From Burkholderia ambifaria (lineage in GTDB: Bacteria > Pseudomonadota > Gammaproteobacteria > Burkholderiales > Burkholderiaceae): DNA of 64,000 nucleotides. Where the stretch lies: NCBI RefSeq assembly GCF_001443045.1, contig NZ_LKPJ01000006.1:209058-273057 (forward strand), given 5' to 3'. The notes under the pieces were generated by a model. That model saw only the letters and a list, made by a program, of their open reading frames with translations. It did not search any database and was not told the origin of the DNA. This document shows, in pieces, positions 34,219-41,915 of this stretch (position 1 is its first letter; every line of letters starts with the position of its first letter). A program made the translations under genes and the position numbers.

Positions 34219-35013
34219 CTACTCGCCGAGCGCGGTGGCGGCCAGCATCGCGACCTGCAGCCGCGTATCGGGCGGCAGTTCGTCTTCCATCAGCCAGACC
34301 GCCGACAGGCCGGCCCATGCGAGGATCCATTGCAGCAGCCGGCGCCGGTCGAGTTGCGCCGTCTCGGCGACGAGCATCACGCGCCGCGCGAAGCGCGCGG
34401 GATCGACCGCGATGTCGTGCGCGGGATTGCAGAACAGGTTCGTGTAGTCGAACGCGCGGTCGCCGCGCAATCCCTTCGGATCGATCGCGAGCCAGCCGCG
34501 ATCGCCGAAGTGCAGCAGGTTGCCGTGATGAATGTCGCCGTGCAGCACGGCGTCGTCGACGGGTTGCACGGCCAGCAGCCGGTACGCGGTCGCGGCAGAG
34601 CGGCGCAGCACGTCGTCGTCCGTGTCGAGCGACAGCAGCGCGTAGAACCAGTCGTGCAGCGGCACGACCGCGGGCGGTGCCGGTGCGCGATGCGCATGCA
34701 GCCGCGCGACGGCATCGCACGCGATCCGGATCGCATCGTCGTCGTGGCCGGCAGCGGACAGGCCGGCGAGCGTCGGCGCCGGCTGCGCGCGTTCGAGCAG
34801 CACCGCGTCGCTGTCGTGCAACCACACGCGGGCGGCGCCATCCCCGTTCCACCAGGTCATCAGCGCATTGCCGCGACGCTCTTCGTCGCAGGTGGCGACC
34901 TTCAGCATCGCGGGACGTGCGTGCCAGACGACGGGCAGCACGCCGCCGCTCGCGGTCAGGATCGGGCCGCCGTCGGGAACGAGGTCCCACAGGCGCAGGT
35001 ACGTGTCGAACAT
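34219..35013 (-). CDS. Aminoglycoside 6-phosphotransferase (APH(6)/StrB)-like kinase
   Basis: The 264-residue protein has the kinase catalytic loop VLHGDIHHGNLL (Brenner motif HGDxHxxN) and DPKGLRGDRAFDY, the metal-binding and family-specific motif of APH(6) streptomycin kinases. N-terminal YLRLWDLVPDG and HARPAMLKVAT also fit the APH(6) pattern. Its substrate could be streptomycin or a different sugar or cyclitol; chromosomal copies are often not resistance genes. The start at 35013 is set by homology. Confidence 0.85.
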   Translation of the reverse strand: MFDTYLRLWDLVPDGGPILTASGGVLPVVWHARPAMLKVATCDEERRGNALMTWWNGDGAARVWLHDSDAVLLERAQPAPTLAGLSAAGHDDDAIRIACDAVARLHAHRAPAPPAVVPLHDWFYALLSLDTDDDVLRRSAATAYRLLAVQPVDDAVLHGDIHHGNLLHFGDRGWLAIDPKGLRGDRAFDYTNLFCNPAHDIAVDPARFARRVMLVAETAQLDRRRLLQWILAWAGLSAVWLMEDELPPDTRLQVAMLAATALGE

Positions 35014-35100
35014 GCGGACGATGGTACAGGCGAACCGGCTCGTCCGCAGCGCGGTTCGGGCGGCGCTGCCGCCCGCGTGCCCATCCTTTCCTAAATAGAA

Positions 35101-35125
35101 TTTAGCCAACCAAACTTTGGCTAAA
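35101..35125. promoter_or_regulatory. Inverted repeat upstream of the mini-PBP1A gene
   Basis: TTTAGCCAA (35101-35109) and TTGGCTAAA (35117-35125) form a perfect 9-bp inverted repeat around 7 bases. It sits in the divergent region between the APH(6)-like gene and the gene at 35228 and looks like a dimeric regulator site. Confidence 0.6.
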
Positions 35126-35227
35126 GAATGTTCCGGTTTCGCGTCATCCCTTCGACAATGCGCGCCTTCCGTGACCGATGGGCGCCACTCGAGCGCCCGC
35201 TGTCGCCGCATCGAAGAAGGAGCCCGC

Positions 35228-35941
35228 ATGACCGACCACACCGCCAACCCTCCGCCGTCACCGGCGCCGCCTCACACGTCATCGCGCCGCCGTGCATGGC
35301 GCACGCTCGCAGGCGCGCTGCTCGGTCTGACGCTCGCATGCGCGGGCATCGGCGCATGGACGATCCAGCGCATCTGGACGCAGTTGCCGTCCGTCGGGCA
35401 CCTGGCGTCGGCGCGCAACGCGTTCGTGATGGACAGCATGCTGCGCGACGTCGTGAAGGCCGGCACCGCGCGCGGCGCGCTTGCGCTGCGCCGCGCCGAC
35501 GCGGCCGGCAAGGCGGGCACGTCGAACGGCTCGAAGGACGTGTGGTCTGCTGGCTATTCGTCCGGCATCGTCGCGGTCGCATGGCTCGGTTACGACACGC
35601 CGCACCCGATTGGGCGCGCGACCGGCGCGACGCTCGCGCTGCCGGTCTGGTTCGACTACATGGGGACGGCTGTCGACGGACGCACGCCGGTCGAGGCAAC
35701 GCCGCCGCAGGACGTCGCGCTCGTCGACGGCGATTTCGGATACGCCGAATACACGCGCGGCACGTGCACGGCCGACGTACCGGCGTATATCCATAGCCGC
35801 TTTGCGTGCGGCGGTGCGGTGGTGGTGACGGGTGCATCCGGCACGCCTGGCGATAGCGACAAGTCCGGCGAGCCGATGCCCGCGGCTGTCGATGCGGCCG
35901 AGCGCGAACGCGTGCTCGACCTGTTCCGGACGGATGACTGA
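35228..35941 (+). CDS. Internally deleted penicillin-binding protein 1A relative
   Basis: The 237-residue protein has a cytoplasmic Pro-rich N-terminus and one transmembrane helix (residues 27-45), followed by LPSVGHLASARNAFVMDSML and the end of a class A PBP transpeptidase domain: DAAGKAGTSNGSKDVWSAGY, GIVAVAWLGYDTPHPIGRAT, GATLALPVWFDYM. The glycosyltransferase domain and the transpeptidase core with the SxxK and SxN motifs are missing. The third motif KTG is changed to Lys95-Ala96-Gly97. AAGGAG lies 6 bp before the ATG, so the gene still looks expressed. It cannot be an active transpeptidase; it may be a degenerate gene or have a structural role. Confidence 0.75.
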   Translation: MTDHTANPPPSPAPPHTSSRRRAWRTLAGALLGLTLACAGIGAWTIQRIWTQLPSVGHLASARNAFVMDSMLRDVVKAGTARGALALRRADAAGKAGTSNGSKDVWSAGYSSGIVAVAWLGYDTPHPIGRATGATLALPVWFDYMGTAVDGRTPVEATPPQDVALVDGDFGYAEYTRGTCTADVPAYIHSRFACGGAVVVTGASGTPGDSDKSGEPMPAAVDAAERERVLDLFRTDD

Positions 35942-35949
35942 CGCGCACC

Positions 35950-36561
35950 ATGCATACGCTCTACTTGATTGCGATCGTCGCGGAAGCGATGTCGGGCGCG
36001 CTGATGGGCATGCGGCGCGGGATGGACCGCTTCGGGCTCGCGCTCGTCGGCGCGGTGACCGCGCTCGGCGGTGGCACCGTGCGCGACGTGCTGCTCGGCC
36101 ACTATCCGCTCGGCTGGATCGCGCATCCCGAGTACCTGGTGATCACGCTCGTCGCGGCGACGGTCGCGTCGTGGGCCGCACGGCACGTCGCGCGGATGAA
36201 GACGCTGTTCGTCACCGTCGATGCGATCGGCCTCGCGGCGTTCACGATCATCGGCTGCGACATCGGCGCGTCGACGGGCACCGCGCCGATCATCGTCGTG
36301 CTGGCCGGTGCGATCACCGGCGTATGCGGCGGGATGCTGCGCGACCTGCTGTGCAACGAGATGCCGCTGATCCTGCGCGAGGAGCTGTACGCGAGTGTCG
36401 CGTTCTTCACGGGCGCGCTGTATGTCGGGATGCTGTATCTCGGCATCGATGCGGGGCTTGCGACGGTGGTCGCGCTGGCGGCGGGCTTCACGATGCGGAT
36501 GCTTGCCGTGCGGTTCGGATGGAAGATGCGGACGTTCGGCGCGGCGGACGTCGAGCATTGA
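35950..36561 (+). CDS. TRIC-type (UPF0126/YicG) cation channel family membrane protein
   Basis: The 203-residue protein has seven predicted helices arranged as two inverted three-helix repeats, each with a glycine-rich kink: LGGGTVRDVLLG (about residue 38) and CGGMLRDLLCNEMPLILR (about 136). This is the bacterial TRIC channel pattern; monovalent cation or glycine transport has been proposed for the family. It starts 8 bp after the mini-PBP1A gene, so both are probably co-transcribed. Confidence 0.9.
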   Translation: MHTLYLIAIVAEAMSGALMGMRRGMDRFGLALVGAVTALGGGTVRDVLLGHYPLGWIAHPEYLVITLVAATVASWAARHVARMKTLFVTVDAIGLAAFTIIGCDIGASTGTAPIIVVLAGAITGVCGGMLRDLLCNEMPLILREELYASVAFFTGALYVGMLYLGIDAGLATVVALAAGFTMRMLAVRFGWKMRTFGAADVEH

Positions 36562-36853
36562 GCGACGAGGCGCCTGGCGCGCCGCCATGTGCGGATGAAC
36601 GCCGCGTCGCCACTCGCGCGCGACCGTGCGCACGAACTGCACGCGGGCGAGCTCGCCGCCCCAGAGTGTCGTCACGTTGGTCCGTTCGCGCACAACAAGC
36701 GACGAACGGCGAATTGAAAGGGAATTGATAAATTCGTCATTACAAATGCGAATTATTATCAATATGGAGGCGGAAAGCGGCGTGTGCGGACGCGCACTGT
36801 CCGCGCGGATCGGGCGAGCCGCGCGGGACAAATTCGGGAGAAGCGGGCCGGCC

Positions 36854-37081
36854 CTAAGCCAGCGATTCGATGCGAATCAGCAGGTTGCGCGCATGTGCAA
36901 GGAACGCGTCGTGCGTCGCGCGATCGCCGTGGCCTTCGAAGCCGGCCTGTTCGGCAAACGCGAGTTGTTCGGCGTAGAGGTCGACCAGTGCGCAGCGTTC
37001 GTCGGGCGGCATCGTGCGGATCATCGAGACGAGCAGCAGTTCCTGCGCGCGCAGCATGCCGGACAGCGATTGGGCGTTCAT
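36854..37081 (-). CDS. Small protein of unknown function
   Basis: This 75-residue, probably helical and soluble protein (MNAQSLSGMLRAQELLLVSM, then IRTMPPDERCALVDLYAEQL) belongs to no family I recognise. GAGGAGG is 7 bp before the ATG at 37081, which decides the start over ATGs further upstream. It has Burkholderia-like codon use throughout. Confidence 0.65.
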   Translation of the reverse strand: MNAQSLSGMLRAQELLLVSMIRTMPPDERCALVDLYAEQLAFAEQAGFEGHGDRATHDAFLAHARNLLIRIESLA

Positions 37082-37151
37082 GCCGACCTCCTCGAACGAT
37101 GCGGCGGCGTGCCGCTCTTTCATACTAGGAGGTTGGCGCGCACAGCGGAAA

Positions 37152-37535
37152 TCAGCCGGCAGCCGTCGCCGTCCGTGCATTGCGCACGACCTGCGCGACG
37201 CGCTCGACGAACTCGGGGTCGACGCTCGACAGCGCTTCGCGCTTGCCGTCGGGCATCTCGACCATCAGCCGGTACGTGATGTCCTGCGTGGTCCATGCGA
37301 GATAACCGACGACGGCGAGCATCACGCCGACGACCAGCGCGGCGCTCGATGCGCCGATGCCGCCGGCGATGGCGGTGGCCACGCCGATCAGCGAGATCAG
37401 CGACGGCACGAGACGATTCTTCGGGATCTTGACGACGTCGACGTTGCGGATGTCACGCAGCGGGAAGACTTGCCCGGCGGCCGACAGGCCGTTGCGCGTG
37501 ACCATCACGCCGCGTTCGTTGAATGCGTTTTCCAT
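37152..37535 (-). CDS. DUF6232-like membrane protein
   Basis: The 127-residue protein has an N-terminal strand-rich part (VMVTRNGLSAAGQVFPLRDI), two hydrophobic helices at about residues 43-85 and a C-terminal amphipathic helix (EFVERVAQVVRNAR). This is the layout of DUF6232 proteins, of unknown function. It is 70 bp upstream of the preceding small gene on the same strand. Confidence 0.75.
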   Translation of the reverse strand: MENAFNERGVMVTRNGLSAAGQVFPLRDIRNVDVVKIPKNRLVPSLISLIGVATAIAGGIGASSAALVVGVMLAVVGYLAWTTQDITYRLMVEMPDGKREALSSVDPEFVERVAQVVRNARTATAAG

Positions 37536-37658
37536 CGTATGTTACGTGGACGAAAACGCGCAGCGTAGCAGACTTCGTTGCCGCGTCAAACGAGACCGAG
37601 TGCCGCACGATGCGTGCGGGCCGGTTGCGACGCGGGCAGCGACGCGCGTGGAAGGAAA

Positions 37659-37919
37659 TCAGAACTGCAGCCGGCCGTCGCCGTACAGGCGGCCCGGCAC
37701 GTGCGACGCGACGACCTCGGCGATCTCTTCGTCGGTCGATTCGGCCGGCACGATCTGACGCCGCGCGGGCGCGTCGAGATGCATCGTCCATTCGACGAGC
37801 CGGTACGGGCGGCCCCAGGGACGCTGCATTTCCACCGACACGCGGCAGCTCTGGACCGGTAGCGAATGTTGGCACGTCAGAATCGCGTGCAGATGGCTGA
37901 AAACGGTATCTTCGATCAT
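37659..37919 (-). CDS. Small protein of unknown function
   Basis: This is an 86-residue soluble protein beginning MIEDTVFSHLHAILTCQHSL. The start is the ATG at 37919, which has GGAGGCCAAG just upstream. It has no recognised domain, and resembles conserved small proteins seen near other Burkholderia housekeeping genes. It lies between tandem porin terminators and the DUF6232-like gene. Confidence 0.6.
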   Translation of the reverse strand: MIEDTVFSHLHAILTCQHSLPVQSCRVSVEMQRPWGRPYRLVEWTMHLDAPARRQIVPAESTDEEIAEVVASHVPGRLYGDGRLQF

Positions 37920-37974
37920 CTTGGCCTCCGATCCTGTCTTGTGGGCAGTTGATGGCGGTGCCGTAGTAGGTCTC

Positions 37975-38003
37975 AAAAAAAAAGCCGCCGGTGCTCAGGC
38001 GGC
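37975..38003 (-). terminator. Second rho-independent terminator downstream of the porin
   Basis: Read leftward, GCCGCC and GGCGGC (38003-37998 and 37989-37984) pair around 8 bases and are followed by nine T residues. It lies 134 bp beyond the porin stop. Confidence 0.75.
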
Positions 38004-38062
38004 CAACAGGGGGGGTGAGAGCATCCTCTCAGCCCAGAATTAAGCGAAACTTAAAAGCCCAT

Positions 38063-38092
38063 AAAAAAGCGCCCCGCGTGGAGCGGGGCGCT
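38063..38092 (-). terminator. Rho-independent terminator of the porin gene
   Basis: Read leftward, AGCGCCCCGC and GCGGGGCGCT form a perfect 10-bp stem (38092-38083 with 38077-38068) followed by a T tract with one interruption. It is 45 bp after the porin stop. Confidence 0.9.
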
Positions 38093-38136
38093 TCTTGCCG
38101 TTCTTGCCGTCGTGATCCGCGAGTTAAGCGGATGCT

Positions 38137-39291
38137 TTAGAACTTGTGACGGATACCGACGCGAGCAGCGATCTGGTTCTGCGCACCGTTGCCCGACGTG
38201 CTGAAGTAGCTCGTGCTCGAGCCGATCTGCGCTTGCACGTTGTTGCCCGATGCCTTCTGACCGATGACCAGGGCATACACGTCCGTACGCTTGCTGAGCG
38301 CGTAGTCCAGCGCCAGGTTGCCCTGGTTCCAGTGCGCCGAGTTGCCGCTTTGCGTTGCGTTCGTGTACGTGTAGCCGACAGCTGCCGACAGGGCCGGCGT
38401 GATCGCATACTTCAGGCCTGCTTCGTATGCGTTGTAGAACGTGCCCGACGCACCGGCTGCGACCGGGGTGAACTGCGTGCGCGTCCACAGGGCCCATGCC
38501 GTTGCCGGGCCGAAGATGTAGCGGCCGCCGACGCCGTACGTGCGCAGGTCGCGGATGTTACCCGTGCTGATGTTCGCGATCGTCGTCGAGAATGCCGGCG
38601 ACGACTGGCTCGGGAAGCGGATGTCCGTGTAGGCCGCGCCGAGTGCGAACGGACCGTTCGCGTAGTTCACGCCGAAGCTGTATGCACGCGACGAGCCGCC
38701 GGTGTTCGTGGTGCCCGTGCCCGCTGCGCCGGCGAAGTCGGTCGAGTTCGAGAAGCCGTACAACGCGCCGAACGTGAAGCCGGCGTAGTTCGCGCTCTGG
38801 AACTTCACCGAGTTGTTGATGCGGCTCGACGTGAGCTGGTCGACGTCGTTCACGTGGTACGCGTAGTTGCCCGCGACCGTGTTGCCGCCCGTCGAGTAGT
38901 TCGAGCCGAGTACGTCGGTCGAGAACGAGTACTGACGACCAAGCGTCAGCGTGCCGTATTGCGACTGGCTCAGGCCGACATAAGCCTGGCGGCCGAAGAT
39001 CGCGCCGCCCTGGCCGATCGTGCCGTTGCCGCTGTTGAAGCCGTTTTCGAGCACGAAGATCGCCTTCAGGCCGCCACCGAGGTCTTCGGTGCCGCGCAGG
39101 CCCCAACGGCTGCCCTGGGCCACGCCGTCGTCGTACTTGAACATCTTGCCGCTGCCGCCGTTTGCGGTCTTGCTGTGGTTCACGTAGCTGATACCGGCGT
39201 CGATCACGCCGTACAGGGTGACGCTGCTTTGTGCGTGTGCCGTGCCGGCCGTTGCTGCGAGGATGGCGATGGTCAACAGTTTCTTGTTCAA
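38137..39291 (-). CDS. Outer-membrane general porin (Gram-negative porin family)
   Basis: The 384-residue protein has a signal peptide (NKKLLTIAILAATAGTAHA) followed by QSSVTLYGVIDAGI, the start of mature Burkholderia trimeric porins. It ends in the C-terminal phenylalanine IRHKF required for outer-membrane assembly. Internal strands such as GRQAYVGLSQSQYGTLTLGR, including the PEFG-like loop 3 region, fit the 16-stranded OpcP/OmpC-like group. The only start that keeps the signal peptide is TTG at 39291, with GGAGA about 8 bp upstream. It is followed by two tandem terminators. Confidence 0.93.
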   Translation of the reverse strand: MNKKLLTIAILAATAGTAHAQSSVTLYGVIDAGISYVNHSKTANGGSGKMFKYDDGVAQGSRWGLRGTEDLGGGLKAIFVLENGFNSGNGTIGQGGAIFGRQAYVGLSQSQYGTLTLGRQYSFSTDVLGSNYSTGGNTVAGNYAYHVNDVDQLTSSRINNSVKFQSANYAGFTFGALYGFSNSTDFAGAAGTGTTNTGGSSRAYSFGVNYANGPFALGAAYTDIRFPSQSSPAFSTTIANISTGNIRDLRTYGVGGRYIFGPATAWALWTRTQFTPVAAGASGTFYNAYEAGLKYAITPALSAAVGYTYTNATQSGNSAHWNQGNLALDYALSKRTDVYALVIGQKASGNNVQAQIGSSTSYFSTSGNGAQNQIAARVGIRHKF

Positions 39292-39598
39292 AGGATTCTC
39301 CGAGCGAGTAAATGGCGTGTCCAGTTGCGGTTCCGGCGCTCTCTGCGGGCGCTTTCACGGACCGGCGGCAACTTTATCGGCGGGCCACGTAATGAATGTG
39401 ACAGCCTCTGTCATATGACGAATCTGTGGTGCCGATGCGACATTGGATTTTGCACGGTTGTATAGCGGGGAGTTATACCGATTCCGCCTGAGATTCGATC
39501 GGGATCCGGAATATGCACATGAAACAAGCTTCGTTGGTGCCGTTCCGGCCCCGTGTCACGATGCGCGCTTCGACCACGACACGGGACAAGAGGACACC
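39292..39598. other. Divergent promoter region between porin and MetQ-like genes
   Basis: No gene is supported in these 307 bp. The rightward promoter at 39450-39478 is clear; the porin promoter must lie in the left half. Confidence 0.55.
39450..39478 (+). promoter_or_regulatory. Probable sigma-70 promoter of the MetQ-like gene
   Basis: TTGCAC (39450-39455) and TTATAC (39473-39478) are separated by exactly 17 bp, about 120 bp before the start codon. Confidence 0.55.
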
Positions 39599-40405
39599 AT
39601 GCGACGTTCGATCCTGACCGGCCTCGGCGCGCTTGCCGCGGCGCTGGCCTTTGCCGCACCCGGCGCGCATGCCGAAGCGCAGACGCTGAAGATCGGCACG
39701 ATGAGCGGCCCCGACGCACAGATCTGGACCGAGGTGACGAAAGTCGCCGCACGCGAAGGCCTTGCGATCAAGGTCATCGAATTCAACGACTACGTGCAGC
39801 CGAACGCGGCGCTCGACGCGGGCGACCTCGATGCGAACGGTTTTCAGCACCAGCCGTTTCTCGACAGCCAGATCAAGCAGCGTGGCTACCGGATCGTGAA
39901 CGTCGGGCTGACCTACACGGCGCCGATGGGCTTCTATTCGAAGCAGTTCAAGTCGCTGAAGGACTTGCCGGCTGGCGCGAAGGTCGGGATCCAGAACGAT
40001 CCGTCGAACGGCAACCGCGCGCTGCTGCTGCTGCAGAAATATGGGGTGATCAAGCTGAAGGCGGGCGCCGGCACGAACGGCGTGAACGCGACGCCGCTCG
40101 ACGTCGCCGAGAATCCGAAGAAGATCAGGATCGTCGAGCTCGACGCCGCGCAACTGCCGCGCGCGTTGCCCGATCTCGATGCCGCGTCGATCAACACCGA
40201 CTATGCGGTGAAGGCCGGGCTCACGCCGGTGAAGGATGCGATCGCGATCGAGGATCTGCGCGGGCCGTACGCGAACCTGATCGCGGTGCGCGCGCAGGAC
40301 AAGGACAAGCCGTGGGTGAAGAAGCTCGTCGCGGCGTATGAATCGGACGACGTGCGCAAGTTCATCGATCGGAAGTTCGGCGGCGCGATCGTGCCGGCGT
40401 TCTGA
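39599..40405 (+). CDS. MetQ/NlpA-family substrate-binding protein (soluble)
   Basis: The 268-residue protein has a cleavable signal peptide ending AHA (residue 25). The NlpA fold follows, with VIEFNDYVQPNAALDAGDLD, ANGFQHQPFLDS, GFYSKQFKSLKDLPAGAKVG, IQNDPSNGNRALLLLQKYG and SINTDYAVKAGLTPVKDAI. Family members bind methionine or related compounds for MetNI transporters. There is no lipobox cysteine, so it is periplasmic rather than a lipoprotein. No ABC ATPase or permease gene is adjacent, making it an orphan. GAGGACACC precedes the ATG at 39599. Confidence 0.9.
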   Translation: MRRSILTGLGALAAALAFAAPGAHAEAQTLKIGTMSGPDAQIWTEVTKVAAREGLAIKVIEFNDYVQPNAALDAGDLDANGFQHQPFLDSQIKQRGYRIVNVGLTYTAPMGFYSKQFKSLKDLPAGAKVGIQNDPSNGNRALLLLQKYGVIKLKAGAGTNGVNATPLDVAENPKKIRIVELDAAQLPRALPDLDAASINTDYAVKAGLTPVKDAIAIEDLRGPYANLIAVRAQDKDKPWVKKLVAAYESDDVRKFIDRKFGGAIVPAF

Positions 40406-40469
40406 ACGACGGCGCAAGCGGGCCGTTGCCCGGCCGCGTCGCCGGGCGGTCCGCCCGGCCGAAAAGCAA

Positions 40470-40493
40470 ATCGCCCGCGCAAGCGGGCGATTT
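40470..40493. terminator. Bidirectional rho-independent terminator
   Basis: ATCGCCCGC (40470-40478) and GCGGGCGAT (40483-40491) form a perfect 9-bp stem with a GCAA tetraloop. A short T run follows on the plus strand, and TTTGCTTTT follows in leftward reading. It sits between two convergent genes. Confidence 0.8.
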
Positions 40494-40541
40494 CGTTGGC
40501 GCGCGCCGTGATGCGGCGCGCGGGCCGGCAGCGCAGGCCGC

Positions 40542-41657
40542 TCAGGCCGACAGCAGCGACCCGGTGCGGATCGGCGTCGCGCCGGCAATGCGCGCGACTT
40601 CCATTCCCGCGGTTGCGAAGCGCACGATCTGGCGCGCGTACAGCACGCCCGACACGCTGCTCTTCAGCGTGATCACGCGATCGGTCAGCGGATCGACGAT
40701 GTCGGCTACTTCCTGGCCGGCCTCGATCCATGCGCCGACCGGCGTACGGAACACGATCACGCCGGACACCGGAGCGACGAGCGGATCGGTGCCCGCGAGC
40801 GGCGTGGCCGGGTGAGCCAGCGGCGGCAGCGGTGCCGGCGTGCCGTCGATGACGCCGCGCTCGGTCAGGTATTCGACGATCGCTTGCGAGTCCTTCTCGG
40901 CGAGTTCGTACGACACCTCGCGCTCGCTGCGCAGTTCGACCGTGACGGAAATCGCGCCGTTCGGGATCGGGAAGCGATCGCCGAACCGGCTGCGCAGATC
41001 CGACCAGCAGAAGCTGTGGATCTCGTCGAACGGATTGCCGACCGAATTCAGCGCGAGCAGCGAAGCCTGCGCATCCAGGTAGCGCGACAGCGGCTCGACG
41101 TCTTCCCACAGGTCGGGGTTCGTGTAGAGGTGCATCACCGCGTCGCTGTCGCAATGCAGGTCGAGCACGATGTCGGCGTCGAACGACAGCTTCTGCAGCG
41201 CGAGGCGCTGCGATTCGAGTTCGGTACGCGGCTTCTGCTCGTCGAGCGCCTCGCGCATCGCGGCGCGTACGGCGGCGAGGTTGCGCTGTGCGTCGTTCGT
41301 CAGGCGGCCTTCGATGCGCGGCAGCACGAGCGCCGCGAGATCGTGGAAATTGCGGTTGAAGTTCTGCATCGAGCCGAGCTCGAAGCGGCCGAGGTGGTCG
41401 CCGAACACGTGCTGCGACAGGCCGATCGGGTTCGGCACAGGGACGATGACCACTTCGCCGCGCAGCTTGCCGGCCGTCTCGAGCGCGGCGATCTTGCGGC
41501 GCAGCAGCGTGGCGACCAGCATGCCCGGCAGTTCGTCCGCGTGCAGCGACGACTGGATGTAGACCTTCTTGCCGCCGCGCGGGCCGTAGTGGAAGCTCGT
41601 GATCTGGCGTTCGGTGCCGACGGCGGGGGAAATCAGCGGATGGGTCTGCGTTTGCAT
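40542..41657 (-). CDS. AotO-like succinylglutamate desuccinylase/aspartoacylase family protein
   Basis: The 371-residue M14-like protein has the zinc motif SLHADELPGM (His39, Glu42) and the third ligand in IVLDLHCDSDAV (about residue 167). A C-terminal half resembles a lipoyl/biotinyl-like barrel (VAPVSGVIVFRTPVGAWIEA). Length and pattern resemble AotO, encoded in the arginine/ornithine uptake operon of Pseudomonas aeruginosa. It lies next to a basic-amino-acid binding protein gene here, which supports a role with N-acylated or free arginine/ornithine. The aot permease and ATPase genes are absent. Confidence 0.85.
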   Translation of the reverse strand: MQTQTHPLISPAVGTERQITSFHYGPRGGKKVYIQSSLHADELPGMLVATLLRRKIAALETAGKLRGEVVIVPVPNPIGLSQHVFGDHLGRFELGSMQNFNRNFHDLAALVLPRIEGRLTNDAQRNLAAVRAAMREALDEQKPRTELESQRLALQKLSFDADIVLDLHCDSDAVMHLYTNPDLWEDVEPLSRYLDAQASLLALNSVGNPFDEIHSFCWSDLRSRFGDRFPIPNGAISVTVELRSEREVSYELAEKDSQAIVEYLTERGVIDGTPAPLPPLAHPATPLAGTDPLVAPVSGVIVFRTPVGAWIEAGQEVADIVDPLTDRVITLKSSVSGVLYARQIVRFATAGMEVARIAGATPIRTGSLLSA

Positions 41658-41854
41658 GATGAGGGGAGGGCGGCGCAGCCGCGAGTGATCCGGTATGCGT
41701 GGAAGATCGATTGTACGTTGCCTTCCGCGAACCTATCAAACCACGCGCACGGTCTATCGTTTTCCTTTTCGAATCATCAGGTTGGCGCGTAAAAAATAAC
41801 GTTCCCGCAGCCCCTCGGGCGGGCGTTTTCCGCAGCTTTGCGTCGCACGTACGC

Positions 41855-41883
41855 AAAAAAAACGGGCTCCTTGCGGAGCCCGT
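41855..41883 (-). terminator. Rho-independent terminator of the amino-acid binding protein gene
   Basis: Read leftward, CGGGCTCC and GGAGCCCG (41882-41875 and 41870-41863) pair around a 4-base loop and are followed by eight T residues. It separates this gene from the AotO-like gene. Confidence 0.9.
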
Positions 41884-41915
41884 CTGCGCGGATGCGAAGC
41901 GCGCGTTGCGCGGCG

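Noticed and set aside
36626..37279. 217-codon ORF on the plus strand across the A/T-rich island
   Set aside because: It is antisense to the small gene at 36854-37081, which has a good ribosome binding site and Burkholderia-like codon use.
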